Numbered from the stretch's first letter, positions 8,549 through 16,159 are shown. The stretch is DNA of 64,000 nucleotides from JBJMQS01 sp045802605 (GCA_045802605.1 JBJMQS010000053.1:62001-126000), one strand, 5' to 3'. Notes: generated from the letters alone by a model not told the origin. Numbers and translations: made by a program.

Positions 8549-9241
8549 ATGCAAAAGAAAGAGTCTAGAGTGGAAAACATTTTCAGCACCCAATCGACAG
8601 ATTCTTTCAAGGGATTGAATCTGAGGCTGATCAGCCAGCTTGATTCACTGGTGGCGTTTCTCTCGCTTGCGCATCATGAAGTTTACGAAGTGGTTTCAGA
8701 AAATTACGCGACATGGTACCGGGACGAACGTCAGTCGACCCGCCCGCGCGGGTTCCAAGAGTATTCCCAACAAGTAGCTCACTCGGCATTTCTCTTAGGT
8801 TATTCCTATGCGGAAGCCTTTATTTGTGACGTGATTCGCTTGGTCTATTCTTGTCGTCGGGATCTGCTGCCATCAGATAAGACACTCCGCTTCGACGAGT
8901 TACTTCCGCTACGCGAATATGAGGATGTTGTTCAGAAAATGATAGACCGCACCGTTAGCCGATTGAACAGTCTTGAGGAGAAAACTGAGCACTTGAACAA
9001 AGGGCTGTCCTTGGGCATTTCAGAGCCTGCGCAGCTCTCGGATGCCCACACGGCTCGAAACGCACTCGTACATAATGCTGGACGAGTCAATCGCACACCT
9101 TCCCATGAATCGCATTGGCGGGCAGGCGATACTGTCCGGCTTTCGGTTGATGATGTCCATGATTTTGGGACAGCAGTGCGAGCGTTCGCCGAAGACCTCT
9201 GTATTAGAGCACAGAAGATGTGTGTACATGTGCCGAAATAG
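8549..9241 (+). CDS. HEPN-domain protein (putative RNase) following hsdR
   Basis: A 230-residue, mostly helical protein starting 24 bases after hsdR. Near residues 170-175 it has RNALVH, the R-x4-H signature of HEPN ribonucleases. It is preceded by the helical FLLGYSYAEAFICDVIRLVY region typical of the RiboL-PSP-like HEPN group. HEPN proteins are metal-independent RNases common in toxin and abortive-infection systems. Here it could act as an RNA-cleaving effector backing up the restriction operon, which is inference. No partner nucleotidyltransferase (MNT) gene follows. The family call is motif-based; some HEPN proteins are non-catalytic. Confidence 0.65.
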   Translation: MQKKESRVENIFSTQSTDSFKGLNLRLISQLDSLVAFLSLAHHEVYEVVSENYATWYRDERQSTRPRGFQEYSQQVAHSAFLLGYSYAEAFICDVIRLVYSCRRDLLPSDKTLRFDELLPLREYEDVVQKMIDRTVSRLNSLEEKTEHLNKGLSLGISEPAQLSDAHTARNALVHNAGRVNRTPSHESHWRAGDTVRLSVDDVHDFGTAVRAFAEDLCIRAQKMCVHVPK

Positions 9242-9336
9242 CTGGAGAAATTCTCACTGCTTTCCAATCTCGTTAACTCCGCGATAATTTCTTGCTCCAC
9301 GCAAACCGTAATCGAGTGACCGGCTCAATGACCCCC

Positions 9337-11973
9337 TTACCCGACATACGCTCCGCCGACAAAATCACCGAATGGCGAGAAGTCCCCGAAAAAGCCGTAA
9401 AGGGAAATGAAATCGCGCAGCATATTCGAATTGCCGGGTGGGTTGAGAGTAGTTAGTCCAGGCGCAAGGAAGATTTGCGTGGAATTAAACATGTTGAGCG
9501 CGCTTACTCGGACGCCGCCATGGAATGCCGGGTCATACGCGAAAAACTCGTTCAGCAGTGCCAAGGTTGCTCCTGAGAAAACGCGAACATGGGGCCCGCC
9601 GCCAGAGCCGGCGCCGGTCACGATGTCTGGCTTTCCATCATTGTTTAAGTCGCAAGCGGCGACAAAGACACCCACCGGAAATCTTGGATCATAGGCAAAA
9701 AACTGAAATAGTTGCTTCGTCGGATCATCGCCATCGAAGACCTTAACATGTGGATTGCCGGCTTCCGGCCCGGTCACGATGTCCGTCTTACCATCGTTGT
9801 TGAAGTCGCCAGCAGCAACTGTGACACCCACGTTGAAGCCCGGATAGGCAACGAAGTCGCGAATCGGGCCATCATTTAAGCTGACACCGCTAAATACGCG
9901 AACCCGTGATTCACTTCCCGTGCCTGCGCCTGTAATGATGTCGTTGTGCCCATCTGCGCTTACATCGCCGGCACCAACGAAAACGCCGGATGTCATGTCT
10001 GGAGCATATGCAAAGAACTGGCTTAGCAAACGGCCATCGATGCCGGAAAAGACCTTGATATGTGGGCCGCCCCCTTTACCCGGCGCCGTGATAATGTCGG
10101 GCACACCATCACCATTAATGTCAGCAGTCACGACACGGACGCCGCCGTGGAACGTCCATTCATACGCATAGAAACCGAATAACGGATTGTGGTTCGAATC
10201 GTAGGCAACCACGTAAGGACTCCCACCCGCATCAGCGCCGGCGGCAAAAGCGACAAGCGGGGCGATTGATCTATTGCCAATCGAGAGCGTTTGCACGTTT
10301 CCACCGCTGAGTCCGACCGAAGAGGGAGTACTCAGAGACGGTGTCTGACCATTCGGCGGAATGTCCAGCACAGAATAGTTACCACTGACCGACGTTGTGA
10401 GTGAAAACGAACCATCGGCGGCTGTCGCAGTGCTTATCTCGGATGCATCCAGTTGACCGTTGCTGTTAGCGTCTAAGAAAACCGTTACGTTGACTTCGAC
10501 TGGTTCGCCTGAGTCCCGTTGGTTGTTGGCATTGGGGTCGAAATAAACCTTGCCCTCTACTGTCCCGCCGGGGGGAGGCGGAATCACATTACCGAAATCA
10601 AGACTGAGTGAGTTGCCACCGTTGAATGCGACGGTCACGGGGTTGAGCGTAGCCTCAACGTGGCCGTTTGGCGGGATCTCACGCACGGCGATTTGGTTAT
10701 TGACAGTTGCGGTCAACGAATACTTGCCGTCGATTCCGGTCACAACATTTGTTTCGCCGGCATCGAGGATGCCACTTCCATTTCTATCGAGGAACACTGT
10801 CGCGCCCGATTCAAGAGAGTCCCCGCTGCCCAACTGCCCATTGTTGTCGAGATCGAGGTAAACAGTCCCGTTGACGGTTCCGCCCAGCGGCGGCGGATCA
10901 AGACGTGCGATGAAGGGAACGGTTCCGGTGCCGGCGTGACTTGCGAATCCCACGATAGTCAGCCCATCGGCTGAACAAGCTTGAGCGCTTAGCAGATTCC
11001 ATCCCGCTAACTGACTCCCAATGCCATCGTCAGTACTCAAAACATCGTCAAGTCTGCGCATTCCATCGGCGGCGGTCCAACGATACGCGACCTGCCCCGA
11101 TGTATCGTTCGCATAGCCCACAACCACGCTACCGTCGCTCGAAACGCCAAGAGCGCTACTTGCATAGCTGCCGCCCGACAGATCCCCAAGTCCGACGATG
11201 CCGCTCGCGCTGGTCCAACGAAACGCTTCATTGCCGAGGGTTGAGTAACTGTAGCCGACTACTACCGAACCATTGGCAGACACCGCATTCGCTGCGCTCT
11301 CGTGAGTATTTCCCGGAAGGACGCCAAGCGAGACCATGCCGTCCGCTGCGGACCACCGGAATGCCTCTTGGCCTAGAGCAGAGTTTCCGAATCCGACAAC
11401 TACTGAACCATCGGCCGACGTGCCGAATGCGCGGCTATCGACAATTCCGCCGGGAAAATCGCCTAATGCTACCATGCCGCTCGCTGTGGTCCAGCGGAAG
11501 GCCTGCCGACCACTTGAATAACCGTAGCCAACGACGATGGATCCATCTGCTGACGAACTATAGGCAACACTGTCGCCCACTTGAGTTGATAGCTGACCCA
11601 GGCTAACGAGCCCATTAGCGTTAGTCCATCGAAAGGCCTGATAGTAGTTCGATTGTGGACGCCCATTGCCGACAATAACAGAACCGTCAGCTGATGTCCC
11701 AAAACTCTTGCTCTCGAAATCCCCGCCCGGCAAGTCGCCAAGGCCGGCCATCCCGTCACTAGCCGTCCATCGCCAAGCCTGTTCACCTAGCGACGATCCA
11801 CCATAGCCAACGACCGTCGTACCATCGCCCGAAATCCCAAATGGTTTGGCGCCTGATCCACCGGGGAGATTTCCAAGCGGTTGAAAACTTGCAGGCGTGG
11901 TTCGATTTTCGAGCGATTCAAGACGCGGTCGAAAATGCCTGAGTGAATTCGAACGACGTGGACGAGACCGCAT
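9337..11973 (-). CDS. Secreted repeat protein: HAF repeats, SdrD-B-like domains, FG-GAP/VCBS repeats
   Basis: An 878-residue extracellular protein. The N-terminus SLRHFRPRLESLENRTTPAS is the LEPLENR-type leader of many large planctomycete surface proteins. Residues about 35-350 hold roughly seven HAF repeats with the pattern SADGSVVVGYG...AFRWT..DGM..LGDLPGG. Two SdrD-B-like beta-sandwich domains follow, each with D-x-N-x-D calcium-type loops (YLDLDNNGQLGSGD, YFDPNANNQRDSGEP) and separated by PPPP linkers. The C-terminal ~300 residues are FG-GAP/VCBS repeats (NGDGVPDIITAPGKGGGPHI). CAGGAG precedes the ATG at a proper distance. It faces the R-M operon tail to tail. A surface or adhesive role is likely; no sorting signal was recognised. 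Confidence 0.88.
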   Translation of the reverse strand: MRSRPRRSNSLRHFRPRLESLENRTTPASFQPLGNLPGGSGAKPFGISGDGTTVVGYGGSSLGEQAWRWTASDGMAGLGDLPGGDFESKSFGTSADGSVIVGNGRPQSNYYQAFRWTNANGLVSLGQLSTQVGDSVAYSSSADGSIVVGYGYSSGRQAFRWTTASGMVALGDFPGGIVDSRAFGTSADGSVVVGFGNSALGQEAFRWSAADGMVSLGVLPGNTHESAANAVSANGSVVVGYSYSTLGNEAFRWTSASGIVGLGDLSGGSYASSALGVSSDGSVVVGYANDTSGQVAYRWTAADGMRRLDDVLSTDDGIGSQLAGWNLLSAQACSADGLTIVGFASHAGTGTVPFIARLDPPPLGGTVNGTVYLDLDNNGQLGSGDSLESGATVFLDRNGSGILDAGETNVVTGIDGKYSLTATVNNQIAVREIPPNGHVEATLNPVTVAFNGGNSLSLDFGNVIPPPPGGTVEGKVYFDPNANNQRDSGEPVEVNVTVFLDANSNGQLDASEISTATAADGSFSLTTSVSGNYSVLDIPPNGQTPSLSTPSSVGLSGGNVQTLSIGNRSIAPLVAFAAGADAGGSPYVVAYDSNHNPLFGFYAYEWTFHGGVRVVTADINGDGVPDIITAPGKGGGPHIKVFSGIDGRLLSQFFAYAPDMTSGVFVGAGDVSADGHNDIITGAGTGSESRVRVFSGVSLNDGPIRDFVAYPGFNVGVTVAAGDFNNDGKTDIVTGPEAGNPHVKVFDGDDPTKQLFQFFAYDPRFPVGVFVAACDLNNDGKPDIVTGAGSGGGPHVRVFSGATLALLNEFFAYDPAFHGGVRVSALNMFNSTQIFLAPGLTTLNPPGNSNMLRDFISLYGFFGDFSPFGDFVGGAYVG

Positions 11974-12113
11974 GGGGCAACTCCTGACATGAGTTCCCAG
12001 TTTAGCTTTCCAGTAAGTGCGAACCAGTCAAATTCTCGTAATTCGCTCGCGTGAGCGCAACGACGTAATCGGGTACGATGGAGTCCTGTGAATTCCTTCC
12101 AATGGATAGCCGC

Positions 12114-12686
12114 ATGGTTCTGAAAATCTGCAAGTGCTGCCGCTGCAAATACGAGTGGGCGGCGCGGTTCGGCACTCCCGCTCGTTGTGCTCAGTCAAGG
12201 TGCCGGTCACCGTATTGGAACCGGCCCAGGTTAGCGGAATTGGCTGCCAAGCGCCAGGCTGACGGCACTATTGATCCTGCCAGCCGCTGCTATCGCTGTA
12301 TCCGGGTGGGCAGACGGGAACCCTGCCGGGACTGCCCCGGCTATAAGCCGCCATTTGACCCCACGGGCCGCTGCGATACCTGCATCAAATTTCAATTCAC
12401 CCATCCATGCCGTCAATGTCCGAACTACGATCCCGCTCTCGATCCTTGGGCCGATTCGGCGGTCTGGTGCCCCCGATGCAGCCGGATTCGCAGCGTTAAT
12501 CCTTGCAGTTCGTGCCCAGTCAATCAGGTGAAAACCATTGCAGCACCATTTGACCCCACGGGACGCTGCAATGGTTGCATTAGGACCACAGCCACTCAGC
12601 CCTGTCGGTGGTGTCCCTGCTGGGAGGCACAGTTAGGCAAGCCCACAATTCATGGCAAAAGTGCCGGGGCGGAGAATGTCGGTTAA
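12114..12686 (+). CDS. Cysteine-rich protein with four tandem CxxC...CxxCP modules
   Basis: A ~190-residue protein of unrecognised function. The N-terminus (CKCCRCKYEWAARFG ... CRSPYWNRPR) looks like a zinc ribbon of the CxxC...C-x-S-x-WN-x-PR type. Four diverged modules of 25-35 residues follow, with the consensus (F/I)DP..RC..CI......PC..CP. Examples are FDPTGRCDTCIKFQ, FDPTGRCNGCIRTT and IDPASRCYRC. Each module could bind one Zn(II) or an Fe-S cluster. The start is uncertain: in-frame ATGs lie at 12078, 12102 and 12114, and I prefer the last because it starts just before the zinc ribbon. The neighbours are accessory genes. A nucleic-acid or metal-binding role is only inferred. Confidence 0.62.
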   Translation: MVLKICKCCRCKYEWAARFGTPARCAQSRCRSPYWNRPRLAELAAKRQADGTIDPASRCYRCIRVGRREPCRDCPGYKPPFDPTGRCDTCIKFQFTHPCRQCPNYDPALDPWADSAVWCPRCSRIRSVNPCSSCPVNQVKTIAAPFDPTGRCNGCIRTTATQPCRWCPCWEAQLGKPTIHGKSAGAENVG

Positions 12687-13065
12687 GGCGTCCGGTACCT
12701 GCCCTCAAGAGGGGGGAGGGTCTGGCTCAAAACCCGGAAATGAACTCTAGGGTCGATTTATTTGGGCCCGGGATGGTGAAACCGGGGCATGTCCCAGTTT
12801 TGGCCGCGAGGGGGAGAGAGCGTGACGGGGGATATCCGTATGGGGTCTCCCTGAGATTGACCCTTTGCCCCAAAAGTCGGCAGTCTGCCCCAAAAGTCCC
12901 GCTTTGCCATTCTCATAAATATGGCGCATATTAGAATGCCCGTCCCCCAGCTATCGGCCAAGTCTCAGGTTTCCGTCTTGGCAGGTACCATTCTCGGATG
13001 CCACTGGAAGTGAGCTGGGGCGGGCTTTTACATCTGGCCCGTACAACGAATCGGTTGAACGCGGA
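12687..13065. other. Gene-free stretch between two Cys-rich genes
   Basis: About 380 bases with no convincing gene. Short open frames on both strands lack codon structure. It holds one copy of a ~38-bp direct repeat (12692-12730) and the doublet GCCCCAAAAGTC/GCCCCAAAAGTCCC near 12868-12901. No promoter was assigned. Confidence 0.5.
12692..12730. repeat. Direct repeat, copy 1 (GGTACCT ... GAGGGTCTGGCTCAA)
   Basis: CCGGTACCT, about nine variable bases, then a G-rich run and AGGGTCTGGCTCAA. The same arrangement recurs at 15866-15902. The pair brackets the cassette-like patch at 13.3-15.8 kb. The origin is unknown; it could be a decayed mobile-element end or a shared leader sequence. Confidence 0.55.
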
Positions 13066-13227
13066 ATGAAAGTCTCCCTCAATTGTCCTCGCTGTAATGA
13101 TCGATTTACGGTTGATGCCGAGTCCCCACCGCAGAAAGGGGACTCGCCTACAGAAGTGCGGGTCGAATGCCCAAAGTGTAAGGCGCAAATTCCTATGCAG
13201 GTTTCGGGCTTCCCGAGTCAGGGCTGA
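13066..13227 (+). CDS. 53-residue zinc-ribbon mini-protein
   Basis: A short gene: MKVSLNCPRCNDRFTVDAES ... VECPKCKAQIPMQVSG, ending in TGA at 13225. Two CPxC knuckles (CPRC at residues 7-10 and CPKC at about 35-38) are separated by an acidic, Pro-rich linker. This is the arrangement of MJ0042-type or zinc-ribbon N-domains common in planctomycetes. The codon choices and paired knuckles argue for a real gene despite its length. The Shine-Dalgarno sequence is weak (GCGGA). The function is unknown; it may be a free-standing nucleic-acid or protein-binding ribbon. Confidence 0.6.
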   Translation: MKVSLNCPRCNDRFTVDAESPPQKGDSPTEVRVECPKCKAQIPMQVSGFPSQG

Positions 13228-13373
13228 AAAGCCCGCCGCCGACAACTCCCAGCACTTCCCGTTTGCTGAAAGAAGCCGAACGGCGGCACAGAGATTGTCG
13301 CATGGGCCGGGGAGCGGGGCAAGCCGCGAGAGTCCGCTCCGGCTTTGCTCCTAAATGACGAAACGAAACGAGA

Positions 13374-13721
13374 TCACAGTCCCAATTTCTCCCATAACGG
13401 ACTCCAGCGAAAATAGAAGAACTCGTACCAGTAGTCAAATTCCAAAGTGCTCGTCGCTACCACAATGCCGTTTGTATCCTCAGAAATCTGAATGAACCCC
13501 TCGAATGTATCGTACCACAATACACGAGAACCAAGGCCCCACGGGCCTTCCGCGTTTGGACGGCCAAGGACCGATTCCACTTCAGCGCGGGACATTCCGA
13601 TTTTCACCCGATGTACGTCTCGCAATGAAAGGCGCGGCAGCGAAAATAGGACGGACGTGACGAGTAAGGCCACAACAAGGCCCACTAGGACCATGAACAA
13701 TCTACGTCGTCCTATCTTCAC
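13374..13721 (-). CDS. Membrane-anchored SmpA/OmlA-like small protein
   Basis: A 115-residue protein with an N-terminal transmembrane segment (MVLVGLVVALLVTSVLFSL). A periplasmic domain containing VKIGMSRAEVESVLGRPN follows; this is the typical first helix-turn of the SmpA/OmlA (BamE-like) fold, which recurs in many unrelated lipid-anchored or secreted small proteins. No lipobox cysteine is present. The start is GTG at 13721, with ATG at 13694 possible. It lies on the same strand as the upstream cassette-like genes and just past an isolated attC half-site, so it may once have been a cassette. The cellular role is unknown. Confidence 0.6.
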   Translation of the reverse strand: MKIGRRRLFMVLVGLVVALLVTSVLFSLPRLSLRDVHRVKIGMSRAEVESVLGRPNAEGPWGLGSRVLWYDTFEGFIQISEDTNGIVVATSTLEFDYWYEFFYFRWSPLWEKLGL

Positions 13722-13816
13722 GCCCGCCCCCGCATCTTCAACACGTCCCGCCGATCATCCTTTCAGAACTCGGATTCGATGCCAAGGTACCTACCCGATG
13801 TCTGCTGCAGCGCCTG

Positions 13817-13823
13817 GTTCGGC
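13817..13823 (-). other. Isolated attC half-site (R'' box) after the 251-residue gene
   Basis: On the minus strand, seven bases after the stop of the gene at 13831, the box GCCGAAC is followed by CAGGCGCTGCAGCAGACA. That is nearly identical to the R''/L'' half of the complete attC at 14603-14698. No matching L'/R' half follows within 110 bases, so this site appears truncated and marks one end of the array. Confidence 0.55.
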
Positions 13824-13830
13824 GTTTGGC

Positions 13831-14586
13831 TCAAACCTGTTGACGAAGAATTACGATTTTCTGAACAATCTCGGCCAGCAGGGCCACACACTGCGAAAGA
13901 TTGTGCTGGCACACAAAGTTCCAATCGTTCGCTATTTCAAAAATGCTCTCCCACGTCCCGCCGACACACGGCTGCTTGGCCGGCATAGGACCCAGGCCAA
14001 CTCCATACCTCAGCTTGTGAAACTTCCCGCCGCAGTCCAGAGTAAGGGTGAACGGGTGGCCTTGGTATTCGCCCAGATAATTCCACATACCCGCGCTCAG
14101 CTTGATTGGCTGAGCGTTGAATCGCTCCCCGAGAACCCGCTTGACTTCTTTGCGAATCTCGACAGCGCTTGCCGTGGTCGGCGGCGCAGCGTGTTCGGCG
14201 ACGGACAAAGACACCGGGCTGAAGTCGGGCACATAGGGGGGTGAGGCGTGTTGGTAAATGTCCAGCGTCTGCCGTAGAAAACTCGGGTCGGCATACTTCC
14301 AAGGGGCCGCCGCCGTCCTGGTATAGCGCTCGTAGGCAGGGTGGCGCACCAATTCCTTTTGCCGCTCGGCGTACTGCTCCATGTTAATATCCGTCTGGAC
14401 CCAGCCAATGCTGCGCTCTGAAAGCACGTCAAAAAGCAATTCGCGTTCATTTGCAGGGAGTGCGTCGATGTGAGCGAGCGATTTCCAGGCGAAAGTGCTG
14501 GGTATGCGGCGCACGAACGGAAAGCCTGCCGAGAACTCGTCCTCGATCAGCCGTCGAATGACCACTAGGGCCTTTGCAGCATCCAT
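13831..14586 (-). CDS. Hypothetical protein, integron-cassette gene
   Basis: A 251-residue soluble protein of no recognised family. The C-terminal half has MWNYLGEYQGHPFTLTLDCGG and LRYGVGLGPMPA, suggesting a small alpha/beta domain of the kind seen in polymorphic-toxin immunity proteins, but this is only an impression. The gene starts (ATG at 14586) 17 bases after the R' box of a complete attC site. It ends just before an R''/L'' half-site, so its boundaries are exactly those of a gene cassette. An in-frame TTG at 14598 would extend it by four residues. It is promoterless as far as I can see, as cassettes usually are. Confidence 0.6.
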   Translation of the reverse strand: MDAAKALVVIRRLIEDEFSAGFPFVRRIPSTFAWKSLAHIDALPANERELLFDVLSERSIGWVQTDINMEQYAERQKELVRHPAYERYTRTAAAPWKYADPSFLRQTLDIYQHASPPYVPDFSPVSLSVAEHAAPPTTASAVEIRKEVKRVLGERFNAQPIKLSAGMWNYLGEYQGHPFTLTLDCGGKFHKLRYGVGLGPMPAKQPCVGGTWESIFEIANDWNFVCQHNLSQCVALLAEIVQKIVILRQQV

Positions 14587-14602
14587 GGGTGTGTCCAATT
14601 CC

Positions 14603-14698
14603 GCCGAACGACCCAGCTCAGCAGCGGCGGGGCACCGGTGAGCTTGGAGTCCCAGAAGCGATTCATGCCCCGCCGTCTGCTGTAGCGCCTGGTTCGGC
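14603..14698 (-). other. attC recombination site (complete) between two cassettes
   Basis: A 96-bp imperfect palindrome. On the minus strand it starts with the R'' box GCCGAAC (14692-14698) and ends with the R' box GTTCGGC (14603-14609). The long arms pair over about 32 positions: a central unpaired spacer near the boxes, then CAGCAG(A)CGGCGGGGCA against TGCCCCGCCGCTGCTG, with one extra unpaired base on one strand. The loop is 31 nt. An extrahelical base plus an unpaired central spacer is the structural signature of a folded attC. The box differs from the GTTRRRY consensus at its fourth base. Confidence 0.8.
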
Positions 14699-14704
14699 GT
14701 AGTA

Positions 14705-15250
14705 CTACTTCCCCAAGTCCCTAAGCAACTCGGCGAACGACTCGGCTACCCGGTGGCAGTGCCACTCGCAGTAGCCGTCCGGGTCGTAAGAGAAGTACAC
14801 CGCGCCAATATCCGACCCGTCCAGCCGGAGTAACAGAAGGTCGTCGTGATCCCCGTCGGCGACCGGCAGCAACTCCGGCGGGTAGTAGCCGGGCCCGCCG
14901 TCCCCGCGGCACAACCGCATCTGCACCTCCAGATCGCCGGTCAGCTCCGGGAACTCCATCAGGGCTGCCCAATCCTCCGCCCACCGGGCCTGGCCGTACA
15001 GGACCAGCGCGTCCTCCACCGACAGCCCGGCCGCGGCGGCCGCGCCGAGGGAGTAGACCCGGCGGGGCTGAGGAACCCAATCCCCGACGCCCTCCTCCTC
15101 GGCGCGTGGGGCCGGAGCCCGCTCGCCGCCGTTGTGCTCCTGAAGGAACCGGCGGTAGTCCGGCGGGAGCCGGAACCCGCAGCGGGCCTCGAACGCGGCG
15201 ACCTCGGCCTCCCCGACCGTCGGACCACGGCTGACAAATCCGGGCCACAT
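14705..15250 (-). CDS. SMI1/KNR4 (SUKH) family protein, integron-cassette gene
   Basis: A 181-residue SUKH-superfamily protein: AEVAAFEARCGFRLPPDYRR, FLQEHNGGE, then a C-terminal AVYFSYDPDGYCEWHCHRVA. The family includes immunity proteins against polymorphic and contact-dependent toxins, and cassette arrays often carry them. I start at ATG 15250 because the longer open frame (to 15316) reads through an attC palindrome. The true start lies 18 bases after the R' box at 15269-15275. The gene is visibly richer in G and C than its neighbours, including the TM-protein cassette, which points to a separate origin. It ends six bases before the next attC. Confidence 0.8.
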   Translation of the reverse strand: MWPGFVSRGPTVGEAEVAAFEARCGFRLPPDYRRFLQEHNGGERAPAPRAEEEGVGDWVPQPRRVYSLGAAAAAGLSVEDALVLYGQARWAEDWAALMEFPELTGDLEVQMRLCRGDGGPGYYPPELLPVADGDHDDLLLLRLDGSDIGAVYFSYDPDGYCEWHCHRVAESFAELLRDLGK

Positions 15251-15268
15251 CGCGGGGGTATCTCCGTC

Positions 15269-15362
15269 GCCGAACGTCTCGCTCACCTGCCGGGGCAATC
15301 GTCCGGCTGCCTTCAAACTACTCGGCGCGCTTGCCCCGGTCAGGTGGAGCGACTGGTTCGGC
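15269..15362 (-). other. attC recombination site (complete) between two cassettes
   Basis: A 94-bp imperfect palindrome with the R'' box GCCGAAC at 15356-15362 and the R' box GTTCGGC at 15269-15275 (both read on the minus strand). The arms align as TCGCTCCACCTGACCGGGGC against TCGCTCACCTGCCGGGGC, so two bases on one arm stay unpaired, and the loop is 32 nt. The same box pair and geometry as 14603-14698, with unrelated stem sequence, is what distinct cassettes of one array show. Confidence 0.8.
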
Positions 15363-15370
15363 GCTCGGAG

Positions 15371-15748
15371 TTATTTCGGCGACTGATCTGTCGTTCTTGG
15401 AACACGCAAAGCTCCGTAAATTCCCCCGAGAACAAGACCGAGCAGTGCGGCACCGAGCCCACCCATCAGCGAGGCAAATCCCGCCCACGCTTGAATATCA
15501 GCTCCCGATCCCAGCCCGCCCGACGAAATAAAAATGACTGCGAAGGTCATTACACCCGCGATTGAGGCACCGACCATGGCGCAGCAAAGGACGCTGGAAC
15601 GCGGTCCCTGGACAAATGCCCTTTCGGCGCTCGTTTCGCCAGGCGTGTAGCCGCGACTGCCCTTGGCCCGCCAGCTAAGCATGAGCGCTATGCCCCCCGC
15701 GACCACTACAGCAATCGCGATGATGACGAGGATGAACCCAAGCGACAT
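15371..15748 (-). CDS. Small integral membrane protein, integron-cassette gene
   Basis: A 125-residue protein with about three hydrophobic segments: FILVIIAIAVVVAGGIALML at the N-terminus, CCAMVGASIAGVMTFAVIFI in the middle, and a Gly-rich FASLMGGLGAALLGLVLGGI near the C-terminus. No family is recognised. A strong ribosome-binding site (AAAGGAGG) precedes the ATG. It lies directly behind a GTTCGGC box at 15770-15776, and the stop is followed by a complete attC, so the gene is packaged as a cassette. Possible roles include an immunity or transport accessory, but nothing in the sequence decides this. Confidence 0.62.
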   Translation of the reverse strand: MSLGFILVIIAIAVVVAGGIALMLSWRAKGSRGYTPGETSAERAFVQGPRSSVLCCAMVGASIAGVMTFAVIFISSGGLGSGADIQAWAGFASLMGGLGAALLGLVLGGIYGALRVPRTTDQSPK

Positions 15749-15769
15749 GACGCGGGCCTCCTTTTAACA

Positions 15770-15776
15770 GCCGAAC
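15770..15776 (-). other. Isolated attC/attI half-site (R' box) before the first cassette
   Basis: GTTCGGC on the minus strand, 22 bases before the start codon of the membrane-protein cassette. No matching R'' box or stem partner is present within 150 bases upstream. This is either the boundary of a truncated attC or an attI-like end. No integron integrase gene is visible in the window. Confidence 0.45.
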
Positions 15777-15865
15777 CATTGAATTATCTATCCGCAGCCA
15801 GAATATTTACACCCCGCCGAAATTACCTCCAACAACTCGCATCCGAAAACGCAGGTTAACAGGTA

Positions 15866-15902
15866 CCGGTACCTCTCGCGCGAGGGGGAGGGTCTGGCTC
15901 AA
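15866..15902. repeat. Direct repeat, copy 2 (GGTACCT ... GAGGGTCTGGCTCAA)
   Basis: Second copy of the repeat at 12692-12730: CCGGTACCT, eight variable bases, then GAGGGGGAGGGTCTGGCTCA. It lies just outside the upstream half-site of the cassette array. Confidence 0.55.
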
Positions 15903-15961
15903 TTTCCGACAGGTTGACATGGTCCAACTATGGACGCCCGTTTTCCACTCGGACCAGTGCG

Positions 15962-16159
15962 ATGAATTGTCAGCCTGATCTTTTCCTACCGATGTGTGCG
16001 CGAGTCTCGACGACTCAAATCGAGTTGTTCGACCAGCGCGAAGCGCCGGACACTGATCGCCAATGCGTCGAGTGCGGCAACACTCTGACCCGCACTCCGT
16101 CCGGCTATTTGTGCTGCCCGCGCGGACATGGGCGATTGATTCTGACTGAGGAAAACTGA
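15962..16159 (+). CDS. 65-residue zinc-ribbon-like protein
   Basis: A small protein beginning MNCQPDLFLPMCARV. Its C-terminal ribbon reads CVECGNTLTRTPSGYLCCPR followed by GHG, giving a CxxC...C-C/H ligand set. It heads a run of five short plus-strand genes ending at the terminator 18194-18233. An earlier in-frame ATG at 15914 exists, but the 15962 start gives a compact protein. No function is recognised. Confidence 0.5.
   Translation: MNCQPDLFLPMCARVSTTQIELFDQREAPDTDRQCVECGNTLTRTPSGYLCCPRGHGRLILTEEN

Noticed and set aside
12731..12961. Short open frames on both strands after the Cys-repeat gene
   Set aside because: They have no consistent third-position bias, no ribosome-binding site and no recognisable motif.
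13275..13281. GTTCGGC box on the minus strand as a further attC end
   Set aside because: No partner GCCGAAC box or complementary long arm exists on the upstream side within 100 bases.
15251..15316. N-terminal extension of the SMI1/KNR4 protein
   Set aside because: The extra codons lie inside the attC palindrome and have no ribosome-binding site; the family start fits ATG 15250.
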